The position numbers and the translations under genes were made by a program. This document shows positions 23,307-31,868 of a DNA stretch of 37,859 nucleotides, one piece after another (within the stretch, counting starts at the first letter, position 1; every line of letters begins with the position of its first letter). This stretch comes from Chloroflexota bacterium (GTDB lineage Bacteria > Chloroflexota > Dormibacteria > CF-121), in the NCBI GenBank assembly GCA_005881175.1, contig VBEN01000113.1:1-37859 (forward strand). The letters are read 5' to 3'. The notes below the pieces were generated by a model, which had not been told where the DNA came from, searched no databases, and saw nothing but the letters and a program-made list of their open reading frames with translations.

Positions 23307-23338
23307 TTACAGGCGGCGGCCTAAACCGCCGCCTGTAA
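23307..23338 (-). terminator. Hairpin terminator after the secreted-protein gene
   Basis: TTACAGGCGGCGG and CCGCCGCCTGTAA form a perfect 13-bp stem around a 6-base loop. It lies between the minus-strand secreted-protein stop (23353) and the GNAT start (23291). There is no long T-run, so termination strength is uncertain, but the stem is one of the longest in the window. Confidence 0.6.
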
Positions 23339-23352
23339 TGATGCCGGATGAT

Positions 23353-23865
23353 CTAGAACGTTAGCGACACGGTTCCGCTGACTGACGCAGCGTAGACCAC
23401 GCAACCAACCCACCAGACGTTCGCCCGATAGTGGGTCAGCGTCGCACTGAAAGATCCGGTACCGCTGCCGCCGCCGATGCCAACACCGCTCAGTGCTCCA
23501 TTTACCCTGTACCGCTGGTTGGTACAGCCACTGAAACCGCTGAGCTGTGAGACGGTACCCCCGTACTGAACAAAAGCACCCTTGATGGTCGATGGCCAGT
23601 TATTGATGACTGTATTGAGACGGAAACTGCCGCCGGTGATGTACGCCGGGTGATGACTCAAATCCTGATGCTTTACGTCGATATACCAGCCGCCGCTGTA
23701 ACTCCCCGTGGCTTCGCCAACGAACTGACCTTCGGTTGGGGTCGCGTTCGGCAGTTCGCTGCCGTTGATCCACTCGGTGTACGTGCTGCTGGCGGACGCG
23801 GTGACCGCCATGAGCAACGTGGCCCCCAGCGCAAGCGCGATCGATATGGCGTGTCGTTTGATCAT
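23353..23865 (-). CDS. Secreted beta-rich protein of unknown function
   Basis: A 170-residue protein with a clear signal peptide: MIKRHAISIALALGATLLMA, cleavage near TASAS. The mature part is rich in Gly, Ser, Thr and aromatic residues, with alternating polar/hydrophobic stretches (GSYSGGWYIDVKHQ, GSFRLNTVINNWPS, GSGTGSFSATLTHYRANV) typical of an all-beta extracellular domain. Two Cys (in SGCTNQ and VGCVVY) could form a disulfide. ATG 23865 has a GAGGGTG site. No catalytic motif or named family was recognised. It is followed by its own hairpin and preceded by about 60 bases with no gene. Confidence 0.75.
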   Translation of the reverse strand: MIKRHAISIALALGATLLMAVTASASSTYTEWINGSELPNATPTEGQFVGEATGSYSGGWYIDVKHQDLSHHPAYITGGSFRLNTVINNWPSTIKGAFVQYGGTVSQLSGFSGCTNQRYRVNGALSGVGIGGGSGTGSFSATLTHYRANVWWVGCVVYAASVSGTVSLTF

Positions 23866-23929
23866 TCATCTCACCCTCTTTAACTTGGTCGAGCGCGCTC
23901 AGCAGGTCAACGGCAGACCTGGCGGGAGG

Positions 23930-25246
23930 TTACGCGGCTACCGATCCCAGCGCTTCTTCGAGGATGTCGAGACCGCGGTCAAGTTCTTGCTCGCCCACGG
24001 TCAGCGGGAACAACAAGCGGATGACATTGTCGTAAAGCCCGGCCTTCAACAGCACCAGGCCATGCGTGTGGCAATAGCGCAACACCTCGTTGGTCATGGT
24101 CGCCGCGGGCTCACGCGTCGCCCGGTCGGCGACCAATTCCATGGCGACCATGGCGCCGACGCCACGGACGTCACCGATCTGCGAATAGCGGTCCATCCAT
24201 CCACGCATGCGAGCCAGCGCGCGTTCCCCAAGCCGCGCTCCGCGCTGCGGAAGCTTCTCATCGATCATCACATCGATCACGGCGAGGGCCGCTGCGCAAG
24301 CGACCGGATTCCCGCCGAACGTCCCACCGAGCCCGCCCGGATCGGTGGCATCCATCAACTCGCTGCGGCCCACCACCGCCGCCAGGGGCAGACCTCCACC
24401 GAGCGACTTGGCCAGCACGATGAGATCCGGCTCGATCCCGGAATGCTCGACGGCGAACATCGTGCCAGTCCGGCCCAGCCCGGTCTGCACCTCATCAGCG
24501 ATCAGCGGAATCTGATATTCGGTGCAGAGCGCCCTCAACCCCGGCAAGAAGTCCGGTGGCGGCACGACGAAACCACCCTCACCCTGTACGGGCTCGACAA
24601 GGATGCCGGCCACCCGGTCGGCACTGACCGTCGTCTTGAAGAGCTGGCGCACCGCCTCGACGCACGATCCGCCCAGGCTTTCGGCGACCATCCCCGCGGG
24701 GCGCCGGTACTCGTACGGATAGGGCACCTGGTACACCTCCGGGGCGTAGGGACCAAAGTTCTGCCGGTAGGGCGAGACCTTCCCGGTGAGGGTCATCGAC
24801 ATCAAGGTCCGGCCATGGAAGCTGTTGTGAAAGCTGATGATCGCCGGCCTCCCGGTCGCCTGGCGCACGACCTTGACGGCGTTCTCCACCGCCTCCGCGC
24901 CGCTGTTGAGCAGCAGCGTCTTCTTCGGAAATGCTCCCGGGGTGATCTCGCAGAGCCGGCGGGCAAGGCGGACGTAGACCTCCGGCATCATCACCGGGCC
25001 ACCCGAATGAACGAGCTGCTCGGACTGATCCCGGATGGCTTTGAGGACTCGAGGATGGCCGTGCCCGACGTTCATGACACTGATACCGGTGGCGAAGTCG
25101 ATGTACTGGTTCCCGTCGACGTCGGTGATGGTGGCACCGTCACCTGACTCGGCAAACACCGGCATGCTGGACGACATGCCGCGGGGCAAGTAGCGCTCTC
25201 GGTCTTTCTGAACGTCTTTTGACCTGGGTCCTGGCCACTCGCCCAT
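23930..25246 (-). CDS. gabT: Class III aminotransferase, 4-aminobutyrate transaminase (GabT-type)
   Basis: Transfers the amino group of GABA (or a related omega-amine) to 2-oxoglutarate, giving succinate semialdehyde. The 438-residue product has the fold-type I class III markers: IDFATGISVMNVGHGHPRVL, LLLNSGAEAVENAVK, ISFHNSFHGRTLMSMTLTGK, VEPVQGEGGFVVPP, ADEVQTGLGRTGT (Asp251) and the PLP Lys280 in LIVLAKSLGGGLPL. A much longer frame runs upstream antisense to the aldehyde dehydrogenase and is spurious. ATG 25246 has a TAGGAT box eight bases upstream and no good Shine-Dalgarno. It is divergent from the PatD-type dehydrogenase, its upstream pathway enzyme. Confidence 0.9.
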   Translation of the reverse strand: MGEWPGPRSKDVQKDRERYLPRGMSSSMPVFAESGDGATITDVDGNQYIDFATGISVMNVGHGHPRVLKAIRDQSEQLVHSGGPVMMPEVYVRLARRLCEITPGAFPKKTLLLNSGAEAVENAVKVVRQATGRPAIISFHNSFHGRTLMSMTLTGKVSPYRQNFGPYAPEVYQVPYPYEYRRPAGMVAESLGGSCVEAVRQLFKTTVSADRVAGILVEPVQGEGGFVVPPPDFLPGLRALCTEYQIPLIADEVQTGLGRTGTMFAVEHSGIEPDLIVLAKSLGGGLPLAAVVGRSELMDATDPGGLGGTFGGNPVACAAALAVIDVMIDEKLPQRGARLGERALARMRGWMDRYSQIGDVRGVGAMVAMELVADRATREPAATMTNEVLRYCHTHGLVLLKAGLYDNVIRLLFPLTVGEQELDRGLDILEEALGSVAA

Positions 25247-25254
25247 CGGGAGAT

Positions 25255-25260
25255 ATCCTA
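25255..25260 (-). promoter_or_regulatory. Candidate -10 box (TAGGAT) of gabT, leaderless spacing
   Basis: TAGGAT on the minus strand ends eight bases before ATG 25246. It also contains an AGGA that could act weakly as a Shine-Dalgarno, so leaderless versus leadered is not settled from sequence alone. Confidence 0.35.
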
Positions 25261-25265
25261 AGGAT

Positions 25266-25285
25266 CGCAGCGACACTTCGCTGCG
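25266..25285. promoter_or_regulatory. Inverted repeat in the gabT / aldehyde dehydrogenase divergent promoter
   Basis: CGCAGCGA-CACT-TCGCTGCG is a perfect 8-bp inverted repeat with a 4-base spacer in the 60-base gap between the two divergent genes. Position and symmetry fit a dimeric regulator's operator. No regulator gene lies nearby. A transcript hairpin in the 5' leader of the dehydrogenase is an alternative. Confidence 0.5.
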
Positions 25286-25306
25286 CAGAGGAGGGTGACA
25301 CAGAAC

Positions 25307-26749
25307 ATGGCCACGGCAGTCAAGCGGCGGGAGATGTTCATCGGCGGACAGTGGGTGGCGGGCTCGGGCAACGAGGGCCAGCCGGTCATCAACCCGGCGA
25401 CCGGGGAGACCATCGCCGAGGTTCCCAAGGGCACCGAGGCGGACGTCGACCGCGCGGTCAAGGCTGCGCGGAAGGCTTATGTCGAGTGGTTCGAGACGGT
25501 TCCCAAGGAGCGCAGCGAGATGCTGCTGAAGCTGGCGGAAGCCGTTAACGCCGACGGCGAGGAACTGGCCAACCTCGAGTCGGCAAACGTGGGTAAGCCG
25601 CGGGCCCTCTTCCTCTCCGACGAACTGCCCCCCTGCGTCGACCACCTTCGCTTCTTCGCGGGGGCGGCGCGTCTGCTCGAAGGCAAGGCCGCCGGCGAGT
25701 ACATGCGCGGCTACACCAGCATGATCCGGCGGGAACCGGTCGGCGTGGTTGGCTCGATCGCGCCCTGGAACTATCCACTGATGATGGCGATCTGGAAGGT
25801 GGGGCCGGCGCTGGCCGCCGGAAACTGCGTGGTGCTGAAACCGTCCGAGTGGACGCCGCTGACCGCCCTGCGGCTGGCCGAGCTGGCCGCGGACATCTTC
25901 CCGCCGGGCGTGTTCAACGTCATCACCGGCGACGGAGAGCCGGTGGGGGCCGGTATCGTGCGGCATCCCGGGGTCGACATGGTGTCGCTGACCGGTGACG
26001 TCGCCACCGGTAAGGAGGTGGCGAAGGCCGCATCGCAGACGTTGAAGCGGGTCCATCTCGAGCTGGGAGGCAAGGCCCCGGTGGTTGTCTTCGACGACGC
26101 CGACCTCGACGCCGTCAACAGCTGGGTCAAGACCGCCGGCTTTTTCAACTCCGGTCAGGATTGCACGGCGGCGACCCGCGTCATCGCCGGTCCGCGGATC
26201 TACGACAACCTGTTGTCAACGCTGACGAAGAGTGTCCAATCGGTCAAGGTCGGAAACCCGCTCCAGGACGGCATCGAGATGGGGCCGATGGTGGCCAGGG
26301 AGCAGCTCGAGCGGGTCGAGGGATTCGTCGATCGGGCGCGGGACCGCGGCGCGAAGGTGCTGGTCGGCGGGGCACCGATTCCGGGGCGCGGCTACTTCTA
26401 TCAGCCAAGCCTGGTCACCGACGTCAAGCAAGACTCGGAGATCGTGCAGAAGGAGGTCTTCGGCCCGGTGGTTACGGTGCAGCGCTTCAAGGACGACAAC
26501 GAAGCGATCGCCTGGGCAAACGACGTCGACTACGGTCTGGCCGCGTCGGTCTGGACGCGTGACATTGGCCGTGCGATGAATGCCGCCCGCCGGCTGCAAT
26601 TCGGTACGGTCTGGATCAACACGCATATCCCGTTGGTGAGCGAGATGCCGCACGGCGGATATAAGCGCAGCGGCTACGGCAAGGACCTCTCAATGTACGC
26701 GCTGGAGGACTACACGAACATCAAGCACGTCATGACCGCCATCGACTAG
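25307..26749 (+). CDS. Aldehyde dehydrogenase, gamma-aminobutyraldehyde (PatD) type
   Basis: Oxidises aminoaldehydes to acids with NAD(P), here probably 4-aminobutyraldehyde to GABA. The 480-residue product has the family residues: Asn154 in APWNYPL, Lys178 in VLKPSE, Glu252 in LELGGKAP and nucleophile Cys286 in [21 protein letters not shown] and the [20 protein letters not shown] end resemble the PatD/betaine-aldehyde group more than succinate-semialdehyde dehydrogenases. A GAGGAGG lies 12 bases before ATG 25307; GTG 25295, directly after it, is the alternative start. It is divergent from gabT and followed by greA. Confidence 0.9.
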   Translation: MATAVKRREMFIGGQWVAGSGNEGQPVINPATGETIAEVPKGTEADVDRAVKAARKAYVEWFETVPKERSEMLLKLAEAVNADGEELANLESANVGKPRALFLSDELPPCVDHLRFFAGAARLLEGKAAGEYMRGYTSMIRREPVGVVGSIAPWNYPLMMAIWKVGPALAAGNCVVLKPSEWTPLTALRLAELAADIFPPGVFNVITGDGEPVGAGIVRHPGVDMVSLTGDVATGKEVAKAASQTLKRVHLELGGKAPVVVFDDADLDAVNSWVKTAGFFNSGQDCTAATRVIAGPRIYDNLLSTLTKSVQSVKVGNPLQDGIEMGPMVAREQLERVEGFVDRARDRGAKVLVGGAPIPGRGYFYQPSLVTDVKQDSEIVQKEVFGPVVTVQRFKDDNEAIAWANDVDYGLAASVWTRDIGRAMNAARRLQFGTVWINTHIPLVSEMPHGGYKRSGYGKDLSMYALEDYTNIKHVMTAID

Positions 26750-26770
26750 TCAGCGCATTCCGCGACGCGT

Positions 26771-27241
26771 ATGTCCCAGAAGAAGCACGACCCCATCCCG
26801 ATAACCGCGGCCGGCCTCGAGGCCCTGAAAGCCGAGCTGGAGGGCCTGCGCGCGCGCCGACCCGCCATGGTCGAGGAGGTTGCCGCGGCGCGCTCCCAGG
26901 GCGACTTGAGCGAGAACTTCGCGTACCACGATGCCCGCCAGCATCTCGGGATGCTCGATGGTCGCGTTCAGACGATCGAAAACACCCTCAAGCGGGCGCA
27001 TGTCGTGGACGAGACCGGCGTGAGTGGCATAGTCGGGATCGGCTCGCGAGTGGTGGTCCGAGATGAATTTGGCGACGCCACCTATGAGATCGTCGGTCCG
27101 ACGGAGGGCAACATGGCACGCGGTCTGATGTCGGTGACGGCGCCACTGGGAGGCGCGCTGGTCGATCGTCGAGCTGGCGACACCGTAACTTTCAAGACCC
27201 CAGCCGGGGAACGGCAGGCGACGATCGTTAGCATCAGCTGA
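26771..27241 (+). CDS. greA: Transcription elongation factor GreA
   Basis: A 156-residue protein that enters the RNA polymerase secondary channel and stimulates transcript cleavage in paused complexes. The N-terminal coiled coil carries the acidic tip in SQGDLSENFAYHDARQHLGM, with Asp and Glu in the expected place. The C-terminal globular domain shows GIGSRVVVRDEFGD, TYEIVGPTEG and a GALVDRRAGDTVTFKTPAGE block. ATG 26771 follows the dehydrogenase stop by 21 bases, so it may be co-transcribed despite its unrelated role. The N-terminal extension MSQKKHDPIPIT is short. No Shine-Dalgarno was seen. Confidence 0.95.
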   Translation: MSQKKHDPIPITAAGLEALKAELEGLRARRPAMVEEVAAARSQGDLSENFAYHDARQHLGMLDGRVQTIENTLKRAHVVDETGVSGIVGIGSRVVVRDEFGDATYEIVGPTEGNMARGLMSVTAPLGGALVDRRAGDTVTFKTPAGERQATIVSIS

Positions 27242-27249
27242 ACCCGGGC

Positions 27250-27636
27250 CTACGCCCTCTCGAGGGTTACCTCGATGAGCGGGCTGTAGTTCATCATGGT
27301 TTCGACGTCGGTGCGCTTCCAGACCCGAGCGACCTGCTCGAGGATCTGACGGCGCTCCGTCGGGTCGGTGATCTCGCGGGCGATGGCCGGGACATCGGCG
27401 CGCAGGCCTCGCTTGAGATGAATCGTGATCTTCGGGTTCGCCTCGATGTTGGCCAGCCAGCTGCGCCGCTGCCGGAACGGCATACCACTGATGTACAGGC
27501 GGCCGCCGAGGTTATGCATGACGATCTCGACCCGGCGTGCTTCCCCGCTCGTTCGTCCGGTGGTCGTCATGTCGATCACCTGGCTGCGGGTCAGCGCCTC
27601 GCGCACACGATCATCCAGCGGTTGGGTCACGGCCAT
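27250..27636 (-). CDS. DUF385/Ddn-like deazaflavin (F420)-dependent oxidoreductase
   Basis: A 128-residue split-barrel protein. The family blocks TTTGRTSGEARRVEIVMHNL, GGRLYISGMPFRQRRSWLAN and NPKITIHLKRG match nitroreductase/Ddn-type F420H2-dependent enzymes. ATG 27636 has AAGAGGG just upstream; the frame to 27741 is an unrelated extension. It is convergent with greA (8 bases between) and divergent from potA. Substrate unknown; the polyamine cluster around it does not explain it. Confidence 0.85.
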   Translation of the reverse strand: MAVTQPLDDRVREALTRSQVIDMTTTGRTSGEARRVEIVMHNLGGRLYISGMPFRQRRSWLANIEANPKITIHLKRGLRADVPAIAREITDPTERRQILEQVARVWKRTDVETMMNYSPLIEVTLERA

Positions 27637-27744
27637 GCCCTCTTTATAGAGGTCCCGGTCACCGGCTGCCGGGCGCATCTTGAAATTCGTCGGCGCGGCA
27701 GGCGCCCTCGGCTTGGCTCTATAGTTCTCGCACATGCGCAAGGG

Positions 27745-27760
27745 ACCGGTTTAGACCGGT
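27745..27760. promoter_or_regulatory. Perfect 16-bp palindrome at the potA start
   Basis: ACCGGT-TTAG-ACCGGT is both an inverted and a direct repeat. It overlaps the first possible potA start (GTG 27759) and lies about 20 bases after a TATAGT box (27720-27725). That is the usual place for a repressor site in a leader. If the regulated start is GTG 27807, the palindrome is wholly in the leader. Confidence 0.45.
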
Positions 27761-28844
27761 GAGGGAGAGGGCAGCGCTGGCGACCCCGGAGGCACCGAGG
27801 GAGGACGTGCGTCCCGCAGCCCTCCGCCTGGAGGGCGTTTCAAAGCGCTATGGCCGCGTGCTCGCGGTCGACGATGTCAGCCTGGCCATTGCCGAAGGCG
27901 AGTTCTTCACGCTGCTGGGACCATCCGGCTCGGGCAAGACCACGCTGCTCCGACTGATCGCCGGATTCGAGCGTCCCGATGCCGGCCGGATCGAACTCGG
28001 CGGAAAGGATGTGACCACGGTGCCGCCGTACGCGCGAGCGACCAACACGGTTTTCCAGGATTACGCTCTCTTCCCGCACATGACGGTCGCCGCCAATGTC
28101 GAGTACGGCCTCAAGGTTCGGCATCTGCCACGGGAGGAGCGCCGCCGTCGAGTCGCGGAGGGGCTCACCCTGGTGCGCCTTACCGGTCTCGGCTACCGCC
28201 GTCCGAACCAGCTGTCCGGCGGTCAGCGGCAACGGGTCGCGCTGGCCCGGGCGATCGTTAATCAGCCACAGGTTCTGCTCCTCGACGAACCCCTGGGCGC
28301 CCTCGATCTCAAGCTCCGGGTCGAGATGCAGGTGGAGTTGAAGCGGATCCAGCGCGAGCTGAGCATCACCTTTATCTATGTCACGCACGACCAGGATGAG
28401 GCGCTCACGATGAGCGACCGGGTGGCCGTTCTCAACGGTGGCCGCATCGAGCAGCTGGGATCACCGGTCGATCTCTACGAACACCCGGCCAATGAGTTCG
28501 TGGCGGGTTTCATCGGCGTTTCCAACCTGATCGAGCGGGACGGACTGCGCCTCGTCATCCGGCCAGAACGGATCCGGCTGCTCCGCCCCGAAGAGGCGCC
28601 GGACATCGGCAGTCAGGTTGAGGACGGCCTGGTGCAGGACGTCATCTACGCCGGCATGGTGACGCGCTATGCGGTCCAGCTCGACCGCGGTGGCCGACTG
28701 CTGGTCGTGCAGCAGAACACGGAAAGCGCGGCCCACGCGAGTGACCTCCGCGGGCGGCGGGTGCGGCTTGCCTGGCGGCCCGAGCAGGTTTTTAACATTT
28801 CGACGCCACAATCGGATCGACCGGAACTTCAAGGAAACGCGTGA
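27759..28844 (+). CDS. potA: Polyamine ABC importer ATPase (PotA)
   Basis: Energises polyamine uptake. Walker A GPSGSGKT at 54-61, signature LSGGQRQR at 151-158, Walker [13 protein letters not shown], switch His in [14 protein letters not shown], and a C-terminal TOBE domain ([18 protein letters not shown] onwards) typical of the PotA/CUT1 type. 361 residues from GTG 27759. GTG 27807 has a better GGGAGG site close upstream and begins [17 protein letters not shown], so it may be the real start. First gene of potA-potD-potB-potC-amine oxidase. Polyamine specificity is inferred from the partner genes and the catabolic genes around it. Confidence 0.9.
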   Translation: MRERAALATPEAPREDVRPAALRLEGVSKRYGRVLAVDDVSLAIAEGEFFTLLGPSGSGKTTLLRLIAGFERPDAGRIELGGKDVTTVPPYARATNTVFQDYALFPHMTVAANVEYGLKVRHLPREERRRRVAEGLTLVRLTGLGYRRPNQLSGGQRQRVALARAIVNQPQVLLLDEPLGALDLKLRVEMQVELKRIQRELSITFIYVTHDQDEALTMSDRVAVLNGGRIEQLGSPVDLYEHPANEFVAGFIGVSNLIERDGLRLVIRPERIRLLRPEEAPDIGSQVEDGLVQDVIYAGMVTRYAVQLDRGGRLLVVQQNTESAAHASDLRGRRVRLAWRPEQVFNISTPQSDRPELQGNA

Positions 28845-28860
28845 TGGAGGTGGGAACGAT

Positions 28861-30060
28861 ATGGGCGATCGTTTGAAAAGGATGGCGGGGGCACGCCAGA
28901 CGGTGATGGGACTCTCGCTGGTCCTCCTCTTGGCCGCATGTGGCGGCACGAGCTCGAACCCGGGGCCGGCCGCCTCGCAGCCACCAACCGCCGGGATGAA
29001 ACCGCCGACGTCGATCGGCACCGGCGAGGGCCAGTTGAACTTGATCGCCTGGGAAGGCTACGCGGAGAAAGATTGGGTGCAGCCCTTCCAACAGCAGACT
29101 GGATGCCAGGTCAATGCGAAGTATGCAGGCTCATCCGACGAGATGGTGACCCTGATGGCCAACGGCGGCGGCGGCCAGTACGACATGGTGTCGGCGTCGG
29201 GTGATGCCGATTTGCGGCTGATCTATGGCGGCGACGTCAAGCCCGTCAACGTCAACCTGGTTCCGGATTACACCAATTTCCAAGCGCAGTTCAAATCCCC
29301 GTCGTTCAACACCATCAATGGCATTCACTACGGCGTCTCCCTGCAATGGGGACCCAACGTTCTTCTTTACAACAAGACCCAGTTCCCATCCGCTCCCAGC
29401 AGCTGGAGCACGATCTATGACTCCAAGTACAAGGGTCAGGTGACGATCCCCAATAATCCAATCCAGATCGCCGATGCGGCCCTCTACCTGATGAAGACCA
29501 AATCCAACCTGGGTATCACCGACCCCTACGAGCTGACCCAGTCGCAGTTCGACGCGGCGGTCAACCTGCTCAAGCAGCAGCGACCACTGATCAAGAAATA
29601 CTGGGACCTCGCCTCACAGGAAATCTCGCTGTTTACGAACCACGATGTCGTGATCGGAGCCGCCTGGCCGTACCAGACGAACACCCTGCAGGCAGCCAGC
29701 GTTCCCGTCGCCGATACCATCCCGGCCGAGGGCGCGACCGGCTGGGCCGACACCTGGATGCTCGGGACCAAAGCGCCCCATCCCAACTGCGCCTACCAGT
29801 GGTACAAATGGATCAGCACGCCGCACGTCCAGGCGCAACAGGCGATATTCTTCGGCGAAACACCGGTGAACAGCAAGGCCTGCGACGAGATGGAGAAGCT
29901 GCAGGCCGGGTCCTGCGCTCAGTATCACGCGAACGCGCCGGCGTCCTACTTCAACACCATCAAGTTCTGGAAGACGCCACTCGCCGACTGTGGCAACGGC
30001 AAGAGCGAATGCATGCCGTATTCGAAATGGCAGACGGCGTGGACGTCGATCACCGGCTAA
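28861..30060 (+). CDS. potD: Polyamine-binding lipoprotein (PotD-like)
   Basis: A 399-residue periplasmic/surface solute-binding protein. The signal ends in the lipobox LAAC (residues 24-27), giving a lipid-anchored Cys27, as expected in a monoderm-like envelope. The mature start is an unstructured Ser/Pro/Thr linker, then LIAWEGYAEKDWVQPFQQQT, GGQYDMVSASGDADLRLIYG, INGIHYGVSLQWGPNVLLYN and GAAWPYQTNTLQ, the PotD/PotF pattern. The C-terminal 100 residues hold six or so Cys, probably disulfide-bonded. ATG 28861 has a GGAGGTGGG site and lies 16 bases after potA. The gene order A-D-B-C is unusual compared with E. coli A-B-C-D. Confidence 0.9.
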   Translation: MGDRLKRMAGARQTVMGLSLVLLLAACGGTSSNPGPAASQPPTAGMKPPTSIGTGEGQLNLIAWEGYAEKDWVQPFQQQTGCQVNAKYAGSSDEMVTLMANGGGGQYDMVSASGDADLRLIYGGDVKPVNVNLVPDYTNFQAQFKSPSFNTINGIHYGVSLQWGPNVLLYNKTQFPSAPSSWSTIYDSKYKGQVTIPNNPIQIADAALYLMKTKSNLGITDPYELTQSQFDAAVNLLKQQRPLIKKYWDLASQEISLFTNHDVVIGAAWPYQTNTLQAASVPVADTIPAEGATGWADTWMLGTKAPHPNCAYQWYKWISTPHVQAQQAIFFGETPVNSKACDEMEKLQAGSCAQYHANAPASYFNTIKFWKTPLADCGNGKSECMPYSKWQTAWTSITG

Positions 30061-30082
30061 CAACCTCGCCATAGCAAATCGA

Positions 30083-30994
30083 ATGACGGTCGGCGCGCTC
30101 GCACGCGAGCGTCCGGCTGGGCGCGTCACCCGCGTCCAGGCGCTGCTGTGGCGGCGTTCCTGGATGCGGGCCGCGCTCCTGCTCGGACCAGGGCTGACCT
30201 GGTTCGTCGTCATCTACCTGGCGTCGCTGGTGTTGCTGCTGATCACGGCCTTCTGGCAGATCAATCCCTTCACGACGGCCATCGAGCGCGTGTGGAACAT
30301 CGACAACTTCCGCACCCTGGTCACGGATGGCACCTACCGGCTCATCATCCTGCGGACCATCGCGCTCGCCGCCGCGGTCACCATCACCGACGCCGTGCTC
30401 GCCTTCCCTTTTGCCTACTACATGGCGCGCGTCGCGTCGCGTCGAGTCCAGACCGCCCTGTTTGCCGCGGTACTCCTTCCACTCTGGGCGAGCTACCTGG
30501 CCCGGGTCTACGCCTGGATCTTGATCCTCAATCACGATGGCGTTCTCAACTGGAGCCTGCTCCTCCTGCATCTCCCGCCGGCCAGCCTTGGCTACACCAA
30601 CTGGGCGATGTGGATCGTGTTCTCCTACATCTGGCTGCCGTTCATGATCATCCCGACGTATGCAGCCCTCGAGCGGATCCCGCAGTCCTACCTGGAGGCT
30701 GCGGCCGATCTCGGCGCACGGCAGGGCCAGACCACCTGGGACATCATCCTGCCGCTGGCGCTGCCCGGGATCGTCGCGGGCAGCATCTTCACCTTCTCGC
30801 TGACCCTGGGCGATTACGTCACGCCATTGCTGGTCGGCGGAGCCGGGTCGAGCTTCATCGGCAACGTCGTGTACGGCAACGTCGGCATCGCGCACAACAT
30901 CCCCTTCGCGGCGGCGCTGGCCGTCGTGCCGGTTGCGGTGATGGCCCTCTATCTGCTGGGCGCGCGCCGGCTCGGTGCGTTCGAGGCCATGTAG
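30083..30994 (+). CDS. potB: Polyamine ABC importer permease (PotB)
   Basis: A 303-residue inner-membrane permease with about six helices: MRAALLLGPGLTWFVVIYLA first, and the cytoplasmic EAA loop SYLEAAADLGARQGQTTWDI before LPLALPGIVAGSIFTFSLTL. ATG 30083 follows the potD stop by 22 bases; the frame is open into potD but not meaningfully. It pairs with PotC three bases downstream to form the transmembrane pore. Confidence 0.9.
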   Translation: MTVGALARERPAGRVTRVQALLWRRSWMRAALLLGPGLTWFVVIYLASLVLLLITAFWQINPFTTAIERVWNIDNFRTLVTDGTYRLIILRTIALAAAVTITDAVLAFPFAYYMARVASRRVQTALFAAVLLPLWASYLARVYAWILILNHDGVLNWSLLLLHLPPASLGYTNWAMWIVFSYIWLPFMIIPTYAALERIPQSYLEAAADLGARQGQTTWDIILPLALPGIVAGSIFTFSLTLGDYVTPLLVGGAGSSFIGNVVYGNVGIAHNIPFAAALAVVPVAVMALYLLGARRLGAFEAM

Positions 30995-30997
30995 GCG

Positions 30998-31819
30998 ATG
31001 GAAGGGGCATGGCTTCGATTCGCGCTCCGGGTGTGGGCGGCCGGAATTCTGCTCTTCCTCTTCATCCCGATCGGGCTGGTGATCGTCTACGCATTCAATG
31101 TGTCAACCATCCAGAGCTGGCCGATCCCGGGCGTCACCCTCAAGTGGTTCGGCCAGACCTGGCAGGACCCGGAGGTGCGTCGTGCTCTGCTCCTATCGGT
31201 TGAGGCTGGCCTGATGGCCACCGCCGTGGCCCTCGTGCTCGGGTCGATGGCGGCCTTCGCCATCCATCGTTTTCAGTTTTTCGGGCGGGAGGTCATCTCA
31301 TTCGCCTTGGTTCTGCCGCTTGCCCTACCCGGCATCATCACCGGGATGTCACTCAACTCGTTCTTTGCCTTCAACCAGATCACGTTCTCGCTCTGGACGA
31401 TCGTGATCGGCCACGCCACCTTCTGCATCGTGATCGTCTACAACAACGTGCTGGCCAGGCTGCGGCGAACCTCCTCCTCCCTGATGGAGGCGGCGATGGA
31501 TCTCGGCGCCAGCGGCTGGCGATCGTTTGTTGACGTTACCTTTCCGCTGATTTCGACCGCGCTGGTTGCCGGCGCCTTGCTGGCCTTCGCTCTGTCCTTT
31601 GATGAAGTGATCGTCACCACCTTCACGGCCGGGGCCCAGAACACGCTGCCACTCTGGATCTTCGGCGCCATCCGGCTCGGCCAGCGGCTCCCGGAAGTCA
31701 ATGTCGTGGTCTTCTTCGTGATCCTGATCACGATCGTCCCGGTCGTGATCGCCTCGCGGCTAAGCGGTGGTGGGGCGGCCGGCCGGGTTGAGGCCGTTGC
31801 GGCGGCCGAGGAAGTCTAA
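30998..31819 (+). CDS. potC: Polyamine ABC importer permease (PotC)
   Basis: A 273-residue permease with the EAA loop SLMEAAMDLGASGWRSFVDV and the following TFPLISTALVAGALLAFALS-FDEV stretch that is characteristic of PotC/PotI (the SFDEVIVTTF motif). ATG 30998 lies three bases after potB. The cytoplasmic tail is rich in Gly/Ala/Glu. Last transporter gene, 49 bases before the amine oxidase. Confidence 0.92.
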   Translation: MEGAWLRFALRVWAAGILLFLFIPIGLVIVYAFNVSTIQSWPIPGVTLKWFGQTWQDPEVRRALLLSVEAGLMATAVALVLGSMAAFAIHRFQFFGREVISFALVLPLALPGIITGMSLNSFFAFNQITFSLWTIVIGHATFCIVIVYNNVLARLRRTSSSLMEAAMDLGASGWRSFVDVTFPLISTALVAGALLAFALSFDEVIVTTFTAGAQNTLPLWIFGAIRLGQRLPEVNVVVFFVILITIVPVVIASRLSGGGAAGRVEAVAAAEEV

Positions 31820-31835
31820 ATGCCGCTTGCAGGCG

Positions 31836-31867
31836 CCTGCCCCGTCCTGTAGCTTTACCGGGGCAGG
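31836..31867 (+). promoter_or_regulatory. Hairpin covering the ribosome-binding region of the amine oxidase
   Basis: CCTGCCCCG and CGGGGCAGG form a perfect 9-bp stem with a 14-base loop. The 3' arm ends one base before ATG 31869 and contains the only purine-rich stretch that could serve as Shine-Dalgarno. In the RNA this would hide the ribosome-binding site. It overlaps a GCAGGC/GCCTGC palindrome (31829-31840) that could form an alternative structure. Function is inferred. Confidence 0.5.
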
Positions 31868-31868
31868 G

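Noticed and set aside
25247-26056. Long minus-strand N-terminal extension of the GabT frame (to 708 aa)
   Set aside because: It is antisense to the well-supported aldehyde dehydrogenase gene and has no family sequence; GabT starts normally at 25246.
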